From: CAYMSO01 sp964393185
Lineage (GTDB): Bacteria > Patescibacteriota > Dojkabacteria > J137
DNA length: 53,275 nt
NCBI GenBank assembly: GCA_964393185.1
Contig: CAYMSO010000011.1
Coordinates: 1 to 53,275 of the forward strand
Direction: 5' to 3'
Numbering within the stretch: the first letter of the stretch is position 1; the number at the start of each line of letters is the position of its first letter. This document shows positions 1-7,654 of the stretch, piece after piece. Below the pieces are notes generated by a model that saw nothing but the letters and a program-made list of their open reading frames with translations, was not told the DNA's origin and made no database searches. The position numbers and the translations under genes are program-made.

Positions 1-56
1 GTTATCGGTTATCGGTTATCGGTTATCGGTTATCGGTTATCGGTTATCGGTTATCT
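1..56. repeat. Tandem heptamer repeat (GTTATCG)x8
   Basis: Seven perfect copies of GTTATCG are followed by a variant GTTATCT at 50-56. The array begins at the window edge, so its full length is unknown. The minus-strand gene next door ends inside the last unit, with its TAA at 51-53. Related GATAAC hexamers lie on the other side of that gene at 435-454, in inverted orientation. Confidence 0.95.
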
Positions 57-416
57 GTCTTTAGAATTGATAACATTATATTTAAATTTAAAAATTTGCT
101 TTCTAATAAGTATTATTTCTTCAAATATTTTATTAACATTTTGCTGCGAAAGTAACGTTAGATCTATACAAATAAGTAATAATGTCTCCAACTCATTTAG
201 TGAACCCATTGCAATATTTAGGAAGTTTGCAAAATCTTTTTTAGTGTTACGTCCTGCACCTTCAGCGATATTTACAGGTACAGAAACAGCAGCTCTCCTT
301 AGCTGAGAGATTAATCCAAATTGCTCCGCCTTAGGCATACTTTGAGAAATATTATAAATCTCTGCAACTAAAGCTCGAGAATTTAGCCAGATTGTTAACT
401 TCTTAAAATCTTGCAT
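51..416 (-). CDS. Four-helix bundle protein (23S rRNA intervening-sequence protein / S23 family)
   Basis: The roughly 121-residue protein matches the S23/IVP four-helix-bundle family, known from proteins encoded in 23S rRNA intervening sequences and related to the diversity-generating-retroelement accessory protein Avd. Recognisable family features are the start MQDFKKLTIW, the stretch ISQLRRAAVSVPVNIAEGAG and the following KKDFANFLNIAMGSLNELET. I chose ATG 416 because the family begins there; a longer frame from 470 would run through the leader RNA. The family's cellular role is unclear, though nucleic-acid binding is suspected. The gene sits directly downstream of a T-box-like leader and is bounded by GTTATC-type repeats on both sides, which looks like an inserted cassette. 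No rRNA is nearby. The family call is confident, the function is not. Confidence 0.85.
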   Translation of the reverse strand: MQDFKKLTIWLNSRALVAEIYNISQSMPKAEQFGLISQLRRAAVSVPVNIAEGAGRNTKKDFANFLNIAMGSLNELETLLLICIDLTLLSQQNVNKIFEEIILIRKQIFKFKYNVINSKDR

Positions 417-434
417 CAAATTTTTCTGAAAACT

Positions 435-454
435 GATAACCGAGGACTGATAAC
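435..454. repeat. GATAAC hexamer pair flanking the S23-type gene
   Basis: Two GATAAC hexamers at 435-440 and 449-454 on the plus strand are the inverse of the GTTATC units at 1-56. Together they bracket the S23-type gene with inverted repeats. The inner copy forms part of a palindrome (446-462) that also serves the T-box-like antiterminator. Confidence 0.6.
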
Positions 455-604
455 TTATCAGTGGTACCACCTCAATTCCAACACGAAGCGTATTGGCACT
501 TAATTACAGCTATTTCAGGCTTACCTGTCAGGGTCTACTATTTAGCACAGTGTTGTACTAAAGTTCTTCCTGATGCTCAAGAGTGATTGCTCTGTCATTG
601 CATT
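442..604 (-). promoter_or_regulatory. T-box-like leader RNA (tRNA-sensing riboswitch candidate)
   Basis: Read on the minus strand, 473-442 forms an antiterminator-like fold: GAGG, the bulge TGGTACC, a palindromic helix at 462-446, then CCTC pairing back to GAGG. TGGNACC is the T-box bulge that pairs with the NCCA end of uncharged tRNA. Just upstream (496-478) an 8-bp hairpin stands where Stem III belongs, and another 9-bp hairpin lies at 562-541. An extended -10 (TGCTAAAAT) lies at 619-611 with a weak -35 (TTACCG) 17 bp away. T-box leaders normally control aminoacyl-tRNA synthetase or amino-acid genes; here the next gene is the S23-type protein, and any synthetase would lie beyond the window edge. 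I could not identify a specifier codon or a clear terminator. Confidence 0.6.
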
Positions 605-711
605 GCACTAATTTTAGCATAAATGATACTACGCGGTAATCTTTTTATTGTGCATTATTCTTGTAAATCAGGAACTTTGGATTAATGAAGGGACTAAAAA
701 TTATAGTACTT

Positions 712-1275
712 CTACAATTTATTTTGGCGCGAGCCATTCTTGGTTTGTTTTTTGTGATTTTCTCTAGACTGATCGTACAATAAGTTTAGGATACTGCCTA
801 ATACTTGATTTACTTCAAAAAAAGTTAAAATAGCGTTGCTGTCATTATCCTGTAATCCATATGTAAATTTATTCTCAAAAAGTGTTTTGTGAAGATATGG
901 TGTATTAAAATTAACTTGTATAATAACTTGTCCAGCTATTGATTTAGAGTATTTAAAGCTTAAAACATCGTTTTCGTTAAAAATCAGTTCGTCTATTTTT
1001 ATAGACATTCGATGATGGTGTGGGCGTTCTTGGCTGACTCCAGAATCAGTTGAACTTATATTTATTTCGCCACTTAAAATGATAGTACCACCTTCGAACT
1101 TAATGCTTACTTCACCTTGGTAACAATGTTCAACTTCGTTATCAACTATATTTCTTGCATATTTCTTAGTTCCTTCAAATTTCCCATCTTCTATTTGATG
1201 GTATAGGGTTGTAATATTGTTAGGCTGTTCGGCAGTTATATTTTCAAAGTTAGTATTTTTACGATCGCTTTCCAT
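712..1275 (-). CDS. Hypothetical protein, 187 aa
   Basis: I do not recognise this protein. It has no signal peptide or membrane segment. The middle (about residues 50-135) alternates polar and hydrophobic residues in a way that suggests beta strands, including a His-rich turn (RPHHHRMS). The C-terminal tail is basic and probably disordered. It is divergent from fmt, with about 70 bp between the two start codons. Composition resembles its neighbours, so it is probably a real lineage-specific gene. Confidence 0.6.
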   Translation of the reverse strand: MESDRKNTNFENITAEQPNNITTLYHQIEDGKFEGTKKYARNIVDNEVEHCYQGEVSIKFEGGTIILSGEINISSTDSGVSQERPHHHRMSIKIDELIFNENDVLSFKYSKSIAGQVIIQVNFNTPYLHKTLFENKFTYGLQDNDSNAILTFFEVNQVLGSILNLLYDQSRENHKKQTKNGSRQNKL

Positions 1276-1312
1276 CTCTTAATTTTGTTATCTGAAAATG
1301 ATAACACTACTA

Positions 1313-1342
1313 TTGGCTTTTTGTAAAAGGAGATTGTACAAT
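1313..1342 (+). promoter_or_regulatory. Promoter of fmt, likely leaderless
   Basis: TTGGCT (1313-1318), an 18-bp spacer and TACAAT (1337-1342) precede the fmt ATG at 1349 by only 6 nt. Transcription would start at or next to the start codon. The AAGGAG at 1327-1332 falls inside the promoter spacer and is too far from the ATG to act as a ribosome binding site. Confidence 0.5.
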
Positions 1343-1348
1343 CTATGT

Positions 1349-2290
1349 ATGAAAATTAGGACAATATTTATTGGAACAAGTGAATTTGCAGTTCCTATTT
1401 TGGATGAATTGTTAAAACAGAATTTTATAGATTTAGTGGCTGTTATAACTCAGCCAGATAGGCCGATAGGAAGAAAACAGGAACTAAATCAATCACCTGT
1501 TAAGGAGTATGTGATCAACAATCATCCCGAATTGAAGGTTTTACAGCCAGAAAAAATAAAGAATAGTTATTCTGATATAGTGAATTTTGCAGTTGAACTT
1601 ATAATAGTAGCTTCTTATGGGCAAATTATTCCCAAACAAATTCTAGGCTATCCCAAATATGGTGTTTTGAATGTTCATGGGTCAATCCTTCCAGAATTAA
1701 GAGGGGCTGTACCTATCCAAATGGCAATATTGAACGGGTTTAAAGAAACTGGTGTAACTTTACAAAAAATGGTGTTTGAACTGGACGCAGGTGAGGTCGT
1801 AGCTGTACGTGAAACAACTATAAGTTCTATAGAAACCAGTGCATCTTTAACAAGAAAACTTTCCGAGCTTTCTCGATATTTAATTCGTGAAGATTTAGAG
1901 CAGTATTTAATAGGAAATATTATATTAGTCCAACAGGATAGCAGCAAAGCTACATACTGCAGCAAAAACGATATTTTAAAAGAAAAAGCCGAAATTAGAT
2001 TCGACACAGATATTAACTTGGCCGAGCGAATGATTAGGGCTTTTTACCCATGGCCGGTTGCTTGGGTTAGATTAGTAAATGGTAAAGTGCTAAAAATATT
2101 CAAAGCATCGATTCATGAAAATGTTAGACACAGCAAGAGCACAAATCAATTATTAACTTTAAAGAAAATAGATAAACAATTGATATTGGAACTACATAAT
2201 GGAGAGTTGGTTTTAGAGGAGGTTCAGCTAGAAGGGAAGAAGCGAGATATAGGTAAAAATTATTTATGGCTGACTGATAGTCTAATGTAA
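1349..2290 (+). CDS. fmt: Methionyl-tRNA formyltransferase
   Basis: Transfers a formyl group from 10-formyl-tetrahydrofolate to Met-tRNA(fMet) for translation initiation in the cytosol. The 313-residue product has the usual size. The N-terminal formyltransferase domain starts MKIRTIFIGTSEFAVPIL and carries the active-site region NVHGSILPELRGAVPI (Asn and His of the catalytic set, SILP in place of the common SLLP), followed by ELDAGEVV with the catalytic Asp. The C-terminal OB-fold-like domain covers roughly the last 100 residues. ATG 1349 is preferred over an upstream in-frame start at 1298 because homologues begin MKI and because a promoter ends 6 nt before it. Confidence 0.96.
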   Translation: MKIRTIFIGTSEFAVPILDELLKQNFIDLVAVITQPDRPIGRKQELNQSPVKEYVINNHPELKVLQPEKIKNSYSDIVNFAVELIIVASYGQIIPKQILGYPKYGVLNVHGSILPELRGAVPIQMAILNGFKETGVTLQKMVFELDAGEVVAVRETTISSIETSASLTRKLSELSRYLIREDLEQYLIGNIILVQQDSSKATYCSKNDILKEKAEIRFDTDINLAERMIRAFYPWPVAWVRLVNGKVLKIFKASIHENVRHSKSTNQLLTLKKIDKQLILELHNGELVLEEVQLEGKKRDIGKNYLWLTDSLM

Positions 2291-2311
2291 ACTAAGCACT
2301 GATTATTTAAT

Positions 2312-2339
2312 TTGAAAATATGATTGATATTGGTATAAT
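2312..2339 (+). promoter_or_regulatory. Promoter upstream of tRNA-Asn
   Basis: TTGAAA at 2312-2317, a 16-bp spacer and a perfect TATAAT at 2334-2339. It lies about 70 bp before the tRNA and has no other gene to serve. Confidence 0.5.
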
Positions 2340-2413
2340 CAACTTGTTCTTTTTTAAAGCAACTTAAGTTTATAGGTTTTGCCTAGGCTAAGTTCTAGAG
2401 ACCGATCGTACAT

Positions 2414-2485
2414 TCCGCGTTAGCTCAACGGTAGAGCAGGAAGCTGTTAACTTCAAGGTTGCTGGTTCGAATCCAGCACGCGGAG
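2414..2485 (+). tRNA. tRNA-Asn (GTT)
   Basis: Cloverleaf: acceptor TCCGCGT pairs with ACGCGGA (7 bp). The D-stem is GCTC/GAGC, the anticodon loop CTGTTAA has anticodon GTT, and the T-loop is a normal TTCGAAT closed by CTGG/CCAG. Position 27-43 of the anticodon stem appears mismatched. CCA is not encoded, so a CCA-adding enzyme is needed. A degenerate copy of the 3' half lies just downstream. Confidence 0.95.
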
Positions 2486-2501
2486 TATAAAAAAATGCGG
2501 G

Positions 2502-2564
2502 TAACTTTTAAGGTTGTTGGTACTCTATCTGTCGATAGACAGGGAATCCAATACCTGGAGTATA
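2502..2564 (+). pseudogene. Degenerate duplicate of the tRNA-Asn 3' half
   Basis: This stretch aligns with the 3' half of the tRNA at 2446-2488: TAACTT, AAGGTTGYTGGT, GAATCCA and GGAGTATA recur in the same order. About 20 extra bases interrupt the T-loop region, containing the palindrome CTATC-TGTC-GATAG. It cannot fold as a functional tRNA. Such 3' duplications often mark past integration at a tRNA end. Confidence 0.6.
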
Positions 2565-2650
2565 CTATTGGCTTAGTATCTATCTATCAAGTTTGCTGTT
2601 ATTGTTGTCAAAGAATTTCACATAAAAACTAACATATTATACTTTTATCT

Positions 2651-3511
2651 ATGTCAAAACCCTGGTACAAAAAGTGGTGGGGATTCATTGTCGTAGTTCT
2701 ACTTTTCTACATCTTCATTCCTTATTATGCTTGGTTTAAATCAAGTTGGTCAACGAATAAGAAGATTTTAGTAACAGTTGCGTGCATTTTATTTGTTGGA
2801 TTCGCTATGCTTAACTCAAGTGCAAAAGAAAACCAGCGTAAAGAAAAAATAAAGTCAGATCAAACATATGCACTGGAGTTGGTAGAAAAGGCAGAGGATA
2901 GTATAAAAAATGATTTAATAAAAGAGGCTAGAGATTACTTAGTTGAGTCTACTTCCCTTTATAAAGACGAAACAGAAAACAAAGCGTTTGTATTACTTTC
3001 AGAATTAGATAGCTACGAGTCCGAGGATTACTTAAAGACTACTCTAATGGATTTGCCAAATGAAAAAATTTCAGAATTAGAAGCTGGTACACTTACTATA
3101 TCTTTATTTTCAAATCCGGATTTAAACAATTTATTTTTGATAAAGCTCAAAAATGCATTGCAATATTTACCTCAATGGAGGGCTGAAGCAGAGGAGAAAT
3201 TGAGAATTGCAGCAGAGGAAGAAGCAAGAGAAGCAACAGAACAAGCGGCTGCAGAAAGACAGAGAAATATTGAAGCACAGTTTGATGCGTGGGATGGAAA
3301 CCATCGAAACTTAGAGGAGCTAATAAAATCTTCGATGAATAACCCTGACAGTTATAAACATGTAGAGACTATTTATTGGGATCAAGGAGATCATTTACTT
3401 GTATTAACCACTTTTAGAGGTGAAAACGCTTTTGGTGGCACAATCACTAATACTGTAAAGGCTAAAGTTGGTTTAGATGGTACAATTCTTGAGATAATAG
3501 AGCAGTATTAG
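2651..3511 (+). CDS. Membrane-anchored protein with coiled coil and unknown C-terminal domain
   Basis: I do not recognise the family. The N-terminus has a basic, Trp-rich start (SKPWYKKWWGF) and two hydrophobic segments at roughly residues 11-27 and 39-54, so most of the protein projects from the membrane. Residues 60-175 are helical and charged. About 175-205 is an Ala/Glu-rich coiled coil, and the last 75 residues form a separate domain with alternating strands (around YWDQGDHLLVLTTFRG). The layout resembles small envelope proteins with a helical stalk and a globular head. A TATACT box at 2638-2643 ends 7 nt before the ATG, suggesting a leaderless mRNA. Confidence 0.7.
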   Translation: MSKPWYKKWWGFIVVVLLFYIFIPYYAWFKSSWSTNKKILVTVACILFVGFAMLNSSAKENQRKEKIKSDQTYALELVEKAEDSIKNDLIKEARDYLVESTSLYKDETENKAFVLLSELDSYESEDYLKTTLMDLPNEKISELEAGTLTISLFSNPDLNNLFLIKLKNALQYLPQWRAEAEEKLRIAAEEEAREATEQAAAERQRNIEAQFDAWDGNHRNLEELIKSSMNNPDSYKHVETIYWDQGDHLLVLTTFRGENAFGGTITNTVKAKVGLDGTILEIIEQY

Positions 3512-3529
3512 ATAAATAATATATTATTT

Positions 3530-3979
3530 ATGATTTCTAAAAAACTAGAAACTTGCTTTTTCTGCCAAAATCCCTCAAACAATCTAACTATAAAGGAGTT
3601 TCGATACTGGAATTTAGAACTACATAAAAACCAGGATTATCTTGGTAGGTGTGTTTTAGTTTTAAGAAGACATCTTGTAGACCTGTTCGAGATTTCTGAA
3701 TTTGAAAGAGAAGAATTATTTTTAACAATGGAGAATATCAAACACGCTTTGATAAACACTTTTAATCCAGATCATTTTAATTATGCTTCATTAGGTAATG
3801 AGGAAAGACATTTGCATCTTCATATTATTCCTAGATACTCGAAACCTGTAAAGTTTATGAATAATGTTTTTGTAGATAGAAAATGGGGAAAGAATCCATA
3901 CCCATACGACAAAACCTTTTTAGCTTCGTCCGAGGTATACTCCAAAATTGTAGAACAGTTGCGTAAGTCATTGATTTAA
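3530..3979 (+). CDS. HIT-family nucleotide hydrolase/transferase
   Basis: The histidine-triad motif is HLHLHIIPRY at residues 94-103, with His 94, 96 and 98. The family hydrolyses or transfers nucleotides from substrates such as AMP-lysine, AMP-NH2 or diadenosine polyphosphates, through a covalent nucleotidyl-His intermediate. The start has a CFFC pair (Cys 9 and 12), a remnant of the zinc site seen in some HIT proteins. At 149 residues it is full length. The exact substrate cannot be read from sequence. Confidence 0.9.
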   Translation: MISKKLETCFFCQNPSNNLTIKEFRYWNLELHKNQDYLGRCVLVLRRHLVDLFEISEFEREELFLTMENIKHALINTFNPDHFNYASLGNEERHLHLHIIPRYSKPVKFMNNVFVDRKWGKNPYPYDKTFLASSEVYSKIVEQLRKSLI

Positions 3980-4095
3980 AGAATACAGTTATCTAGATTT
4001 AAGCCAAGGCAGCAGTATCTAGAATAATAATACTAACTATGATATTGACTCATAGCCATACACGGAGTTATAGTCTCTAAACTTAAGTTCTATCA

Positions 4096-4743
4096 ATGGA
4101 GTCAGAAGCATTAATACCTGTAGATCGGGATCAGATACCAATAGTAGCCAATTCTCTAGATTTGGGGCATAGATCCGATCTTAATTATTCAAACGTAGAG
4201 GTATTGGATCATTTACTGACAAGGACATACGGTATTTTACATGCTAATAACTTTATTCGTAAGATGCAGAAACGTTCTAAAGAAATACCTAATACAACAA
4301 TAGACGTTTTTGGCATATATGGTTTCGGAAAAAGCCGTCCATCTAAAGGTATGATTGATTTTCTATCCACACTCAAAAACACTACAAATTCGAAACAAGT
4401 ATTTGACTGGGAGAGTTCAACTTATAGATATAGGCAATTGGGTTACGATAAATTGTTTTACGAAACTAATGCCTATACCTACAAATGCTTATCAGGTGAT
4501 ATAGCTGCAAAGCATGCTATGTTTACTTGTATAGGTATGAGTGTTTATAATTCATGGCTTAATAGTTCTAATATAACAGCGTTATGTATTTATCCGAATT
4601 TATTGGGCTATGCCCGATATGATAGAGATATAGGTAAGGAATATTATAGCCGTACTGGTTTTGAGCTAGAATACGTACTACACTACATTCATGAAAAAGA
4701 ATTTTGCCCTGTTCATCTCGTTGCGGGAGTAGATATAGATTAG
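4096..4743 (+). CDS. Hypothetical protein, 215 aa
   Basis: I do not recognise this soluble protein. It has no signal peptide or membrane helix. Notable stretches are FGIYGFGKSRPSKG near residue 72 and a Tyr-rich segment YRYRQLGYDKLFYETNAYTY in the middle, with several Cys in the second half. It stands alone between the HIT gene and the convergent ABC operon, and composition is typical of the window. Confidence 0.6.
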   Translation: MESEALIPVDRDQIPIVANSLDLGHRSDLNYSNVEVLDHLLTRTYGILHANNFIRKMQKRSKEIPNTTIDVFGIYGFGKSRPSKGMIDFLSTLKNTTNSKQVFDWESSTYRYRQLGYDKLFYETNAYTYKCLSGDIAAKHAMFTCIGMSVYNSWLNSSNITALCIYPNLLGYARYDRDIGKEYYSRTGFELEYVLHYIHEKEFCPVHLVAGVDID

Positions 4744-4797
4744 GCAAGATCTAACTTATTAATATTGAATTTGCTGATCAGATGTGACCTTAACTGT

Positions 4798-5778
4798 TTA
4801 TGGCTTTGCGCTTTTATTGAAAATATCTGCAATTATTTCCTCTAAAGGAATTGACAGAACATCTATATCTACTACTTCAAACTCACTGGAAATCTCTCCT
4901 ATTAACCGTGGCATTTCTTGTTGTGTTGATTTTAACAAGAAATATTTCTCTCCTTTCTCTGTTATTTCAAAATCTCCAAGTTTTTTAATATCTTCAATTT
5001 TAGGTGTTTTATCAAAGTAGAATTTACAATATCTAAACTTTTTGTACTGGCTTGTTAGCCCTTCAATTGAGTTATCGTAAACTTTTTCGCCATTGTTTAT
5101 AACTACAACTCTGTCGCATACTTTTTCGATATCATCCATGTCATGGCTGGTAAGAAGCATTGTTACTTGGTTATTTTTTTGTATCTCCCTTAAAAATTCG
5201 CGGATTTTTTGTTTGGAGATGATATCAAGTCCTATAGTTGGTTCGTCTAGAAAAAGCACTTTGGGTTCATGTAAAATTGCGCCTACAATTTCCATTTTCA
5301 TTCTTTCGCCAAGGGAGAGTTTTCGAACCTGAGTGTCTAAAAATTTCTCTATACTTAGCAACTTAGTTAACTCACCAAGTCTTTCGACATATTTATCTTT
5401 ATTAATTTTATATATCTGTCTTAATAAATCAAAACTTTGCTTTGGTGTTAAGTCCCAATTTAATCCGGCCTTATTACCCATAACCAAACCTATTTGCATC
5501 AAAAAATCTTTCTTTCTATCAAAAGGGGTATACCCTAGAACTTGTATTTCACCAGAAGTAGGATATATTAAGCCAGTAAGCATTTTTATGGAGGTGGTCT
5601 TGCCTGCACCATTTGGACCTAGAAATGCAACAGATTCACATTGGTTAATTTCTAGTGAAATATCCTTCACTGCATCTACTATTTGGTACTGTGGTCGGAA
5701 TAGATCTTTTAGAAAGTTTCTTTTGATATTCTTTTTAAATTGTTTTTTTAGATTTTTTACCTGGATAACCTTTTTCAT
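4798..5778 (-). CDS. ABC transporter ATP-binding protein (ABC-2 exporter type)
   Basis: Powers the two permeases encoded immediately upstream. Walker A is GPNGAGKT (residues 54-61), the ABC signature is LSLGERMK, Walker B is VLFLDEPT, and the switch His is in LLTSHDMDD. The last 80 residues are an accessory domain typical of the ABC-2 exporter branch. It starts 2 bp after the preceding permease ends, so translational coupling is likely. Substrate is unknown; related systems export lipids, polysaccharide precursors, peptides or drugs. Confidence 0.93.
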   Translation of the reverse strand: MKKVIQVKNLKKQFKKNIKRNFLKDLFRPQYQIVDAVKDISLEINQCESVAFLGPNGAGKTTSIKMLTGLIYPTSGEIQVLGYTPFDRKKDFLMQIGLVMGNKAGLNWDLTPKQSFDLLRQIYKINKDKYVERLGELTKLLSIEKFLDTQVRKLSLGERMKMEIVGAILHEPKVLFLDEPTIGLDIISKQKIREFLREIQKNNQVTMLLTSHDMDDIEKVCDRVVVINNGEKVYDNSIEGLTSQYKKFRYCKFYFDKTPKIEDIKKLGDFEITEKGEKYFLLKSTQQEMPRLIGEISSEFEVVDIDVLSIPLEEIIADIFNKSAKP

Positions 5779-5779
5779 A

Positions 5780-6595
5780 TTAAGAAGATGCCGATGAATA
5801 AATTTTTAGACAATAATTCCAAAGTTTAATCTCTACAAACAATAACAGTAATACTACAATCAAGTAAATAGTAAGCATTACAATTTCATTTGACTTATTT
5901 AACATTACAGAGGTAGCTATTCCAGCACCAATCATAACTGGTATAGCTGTAGAAAAGAATACTTGTAAAGGCCTGCTTAAACCTTCCCAGGGTATTGTTC
6001 TTCCAAGTCTATAGTCAAAAACGTAAGAAAAGGATAGTATCCCGTAGCTTTCTCCTATCCAAAAAGCGGGTAGGGTAGTTATGAATTGCAAGAACTGAAC
6101 ACCAATTTGACCCAAAACTACCAGAATGAGTCCTATCAAAACATCCTCTGACTTTAAGCTAAGCTTGCTCCAATCAATTACCAAAGCAACTGTTCCCAAA
6201 GAAAATCCTGCATCTTTAATAAAAGTATATATACTTATCCTTTTACTCAGGGTAAAAAATAATGAAGATACAGGTTTTATTAAAATAAGATCAAAGTTGC
6301 CAGTATTTATATTTCTGATTAGTTCTAAAAAGCTATTAATTACAAAGGAGCTATTTGTGTAATAACAAAGGTGCGCTATTAATGTAAAAAACAACATCTC
6401 GTTTTGTGAATATCCAGCAACTGTATCTACGTTACCATAAACCGCTTCAATAAAAATAATGCTCGCGATCGAAAATCCAATGGTGCCTATAATTCCTGCC
6501 CATGTATTTGCCCTGTAAGCCGTTTCAGTCAAAAAAACATACTTAATATTTGCGAAGAGTATTTGTAAATAGTTTTTAAATTCCAATAGCTTCAT
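5780..6595 (-). CDS. ABC-2 type permease (second subunit)
   Basis: About six hydrophobic helices spread over 271 residues, with no enzymatic motif. The order permease-permease-ATPase and the overall look fit the ABC-2 permease family with two non-identical membrane subunits. I chose the ATG at 6595 (MKLLEFKNYLQILF) over 6631: homologous permeases begin with a short amphipathic helix, and this reduces the overlap with the upstream gene to 20 bp. Confidence 0.85.
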   Translation of the reverse strand: MKLLEFKNYLQILFANIKYVFLTETAYRANTWAGIIGTIGFSIASIIFIEAVYGNVDTVAGYSQNEMLFFTLIAHLCYYTNSSFVINSFLELIRNINTGNFDLILIKPVSSLFFTLSKRISIYTFIKDAGFSLGTVALVIDWSKLSLKSEDVLIGLILVVLGQIGVQFLQFITTLPAFWIGESYGILSFSYVFDYRLGRTIPWEGLSRPLQVFFSTAIPVMIGAGIATSVMLNKSNEIVMLTIYLIVVLLLLFVEIKLWNYCLKIYSSASS

Positions 6596-7358
6596 ATTTT
6601 TTAAGAGAGTATTTCCAGAGAAAATATACAATTATATTTAGTACTATTGCCCAAATGATTCCTATTATTAAATACTCAAAAGTATTAGAATCTGCTTTTT
6701 GGGCAAAAAGTGTATCTATAGGTCTAAATACTAAACTTGGAAAAGGTGTAAGATTTAAGATTTTTTGAGCAGATTCGGTGTAAAAATACAGTGGAACAAA
6801 TGCCCCCGAAATGACTCTTACTATATATTGAATTAGTAAATTAATGTGATGTGTTTCTACAAGATAAAAAGAAAGTAACCCCACAAAAATGTTGATGGCT
6901 AATCCAATAGCAATGGCTAAGAGTAAGAATACGACTGAAAGCAAGATATGCAAAATGGAAGATGGAGGAGTTATTAAAACTGCAATCACAATACTTGCAA
7001 AAGCAAACAATAAATTAGAAAGTCTATCACCTAATGTATATGCATAAAGGTATTTAGTAACATTAACTGGTTTTATCAAAATATTATTTAACGTCCCATG
7101 TTTAATGTTCTGGCTAATAAATTTTCCAAAATCCAATCTTTCTATCATTATAAAATCCGAAATGGCTGCCACTACTATAAAATAGCTGATCAGTTTTTCG
7201 AGAGATACAAGTGATTCATTTTCTTTTATTACTAAGTTCCAAAACATAACCATAAAAACTATTTGCAGAATTCTTTTTAAAATATCGGCTATGAATTCTG
7301 ATTTATAGGTCATGAACCAAAGAAAGCTGTATTTAGTAACCGAAAGGTAGAGTTTCAT
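6576..7358 (-). CDS. ABC-2 type permease (first subunit)
   Basis: 260 residues with about six transmembrane helices, including a cytoplasmic Asp/Arg-containing loop before the second helix pair. It is the first gene of the exporter operon, overlaps the second permease by 20 bp and probably forms a heterodimer with it. Its ATG lies 7 nt downstream of an extended -10, implying a leaderless transcript. Confidence 0.85.
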   Translation of the reverse strand: MKLYLSVTKYSFLWFMTYKSEFIADILKRILQIVFMVMFWNLVIKENESLVSLEKLISYFIVVAAISDFIMIERLDFGKFISQNIKHGTLNNILIKPVNVTKYLYAYTLGDRLSNLLFAFASIVIAVLITPPSSILHILLSVVFLLLAIAIGLAINIFVGLLSFYLVETHHINLLIQYIVRVISGAFVPLYFYTESAQKILNLTPFPSLVFRPIDTLFAQKADSNTFEYLIIGIIWAIVLNIIVYFLWKYSLKKYEAIGI

Positions 7359-7365
7359 AAAGCAA

Positions 7366-7374
7366 ATTATAGCA
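7366..7374 (-). promoter_or_regulatory. Extended -10 promoter of the ABC exporter operon
   Basis: On the minus strand TGCTATAAT ends 7 nt before the ATG of the first permease. The -10 hexamer is perfect and has the TGN extension; no clear -35 is visible. The transcript would start within a base or two of the start codon. Confidence 0.55.
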
Positions 7375-7455
7375 GAAGAATCAAAGTATTAATTGTCTAA
7401 AGTGTAAGATTTATCATAACGTTTTGTTATAATGTGAATAATTTCATTAAAATAT

Positions 7456-7551
7456 ATGAGTTATACAATTAGGGAATTTTTGGCACAGCGTGACGAGGCA
7501 GCTTTGCCTGATTCTGATTTAAGCTTTTTCTTTAAGTTTATTGTAAACTAA
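7456..7551 (+). CDS. Small ORF, 31 aa, possibly a truncated gene
   Basis: Starts MSYTIREFLAQRDEAAL and ends FFFKFIVN. The last five codons lie inside the 118-bp repeated element, so this may be the beginning of a gene cut off when that element inserted, or a chance ORF. No family match that I can see. Confidence 0.25.
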   Translation: MSYTIREFLAQRDEAALPDSDLSFFFKFIVN

Positions 7552-7654
7552 TCTTAAAACCATTGGCTTTAGCCAATGGATGGAGATTAGTCTTTTAATT
7601 AAGCTTCTTCATTAACAACATAAAACTATGAACTTCAGTTCGTAGTTTTTTATT
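7537..7654. mobile_element. 118-bp two-hairpin element, copy 1 (MITE-like)
   Basis: Matches 33427-33544 in reverse complement with no mismatch over 118 bp. It contains a hairpin CCATTGGCT/AGCCAATGG nested in ACTAATCT/AGATTAGT, and a second 13-bp hairpin with one mismatch (AAAACTATGAACT side). There is no coding capacity. The TrmB-like gene's stop codon falls at its edge. The paired hairpins recall non-autonomous relatives of IS200/IS605 elements. Confidence 0.85.

Noticed and set aside
1..56. Possible CRISPR array
   Set aside because: The units are only 7 bp with no spacers; it is a simple tandem repeat.
442..473. T-box on the plus strand
   Set aside because: GTGGTACCAC is palindromic, but the Stem III-like hairpin, the GAGG/CCTC closure and the promoter all fit only the minus strand.
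2502..2564. Second functional tRNA
   Set aside because: No acceptor or D-arm can be formed and the T-loop is interrupted; it is a partial copy.
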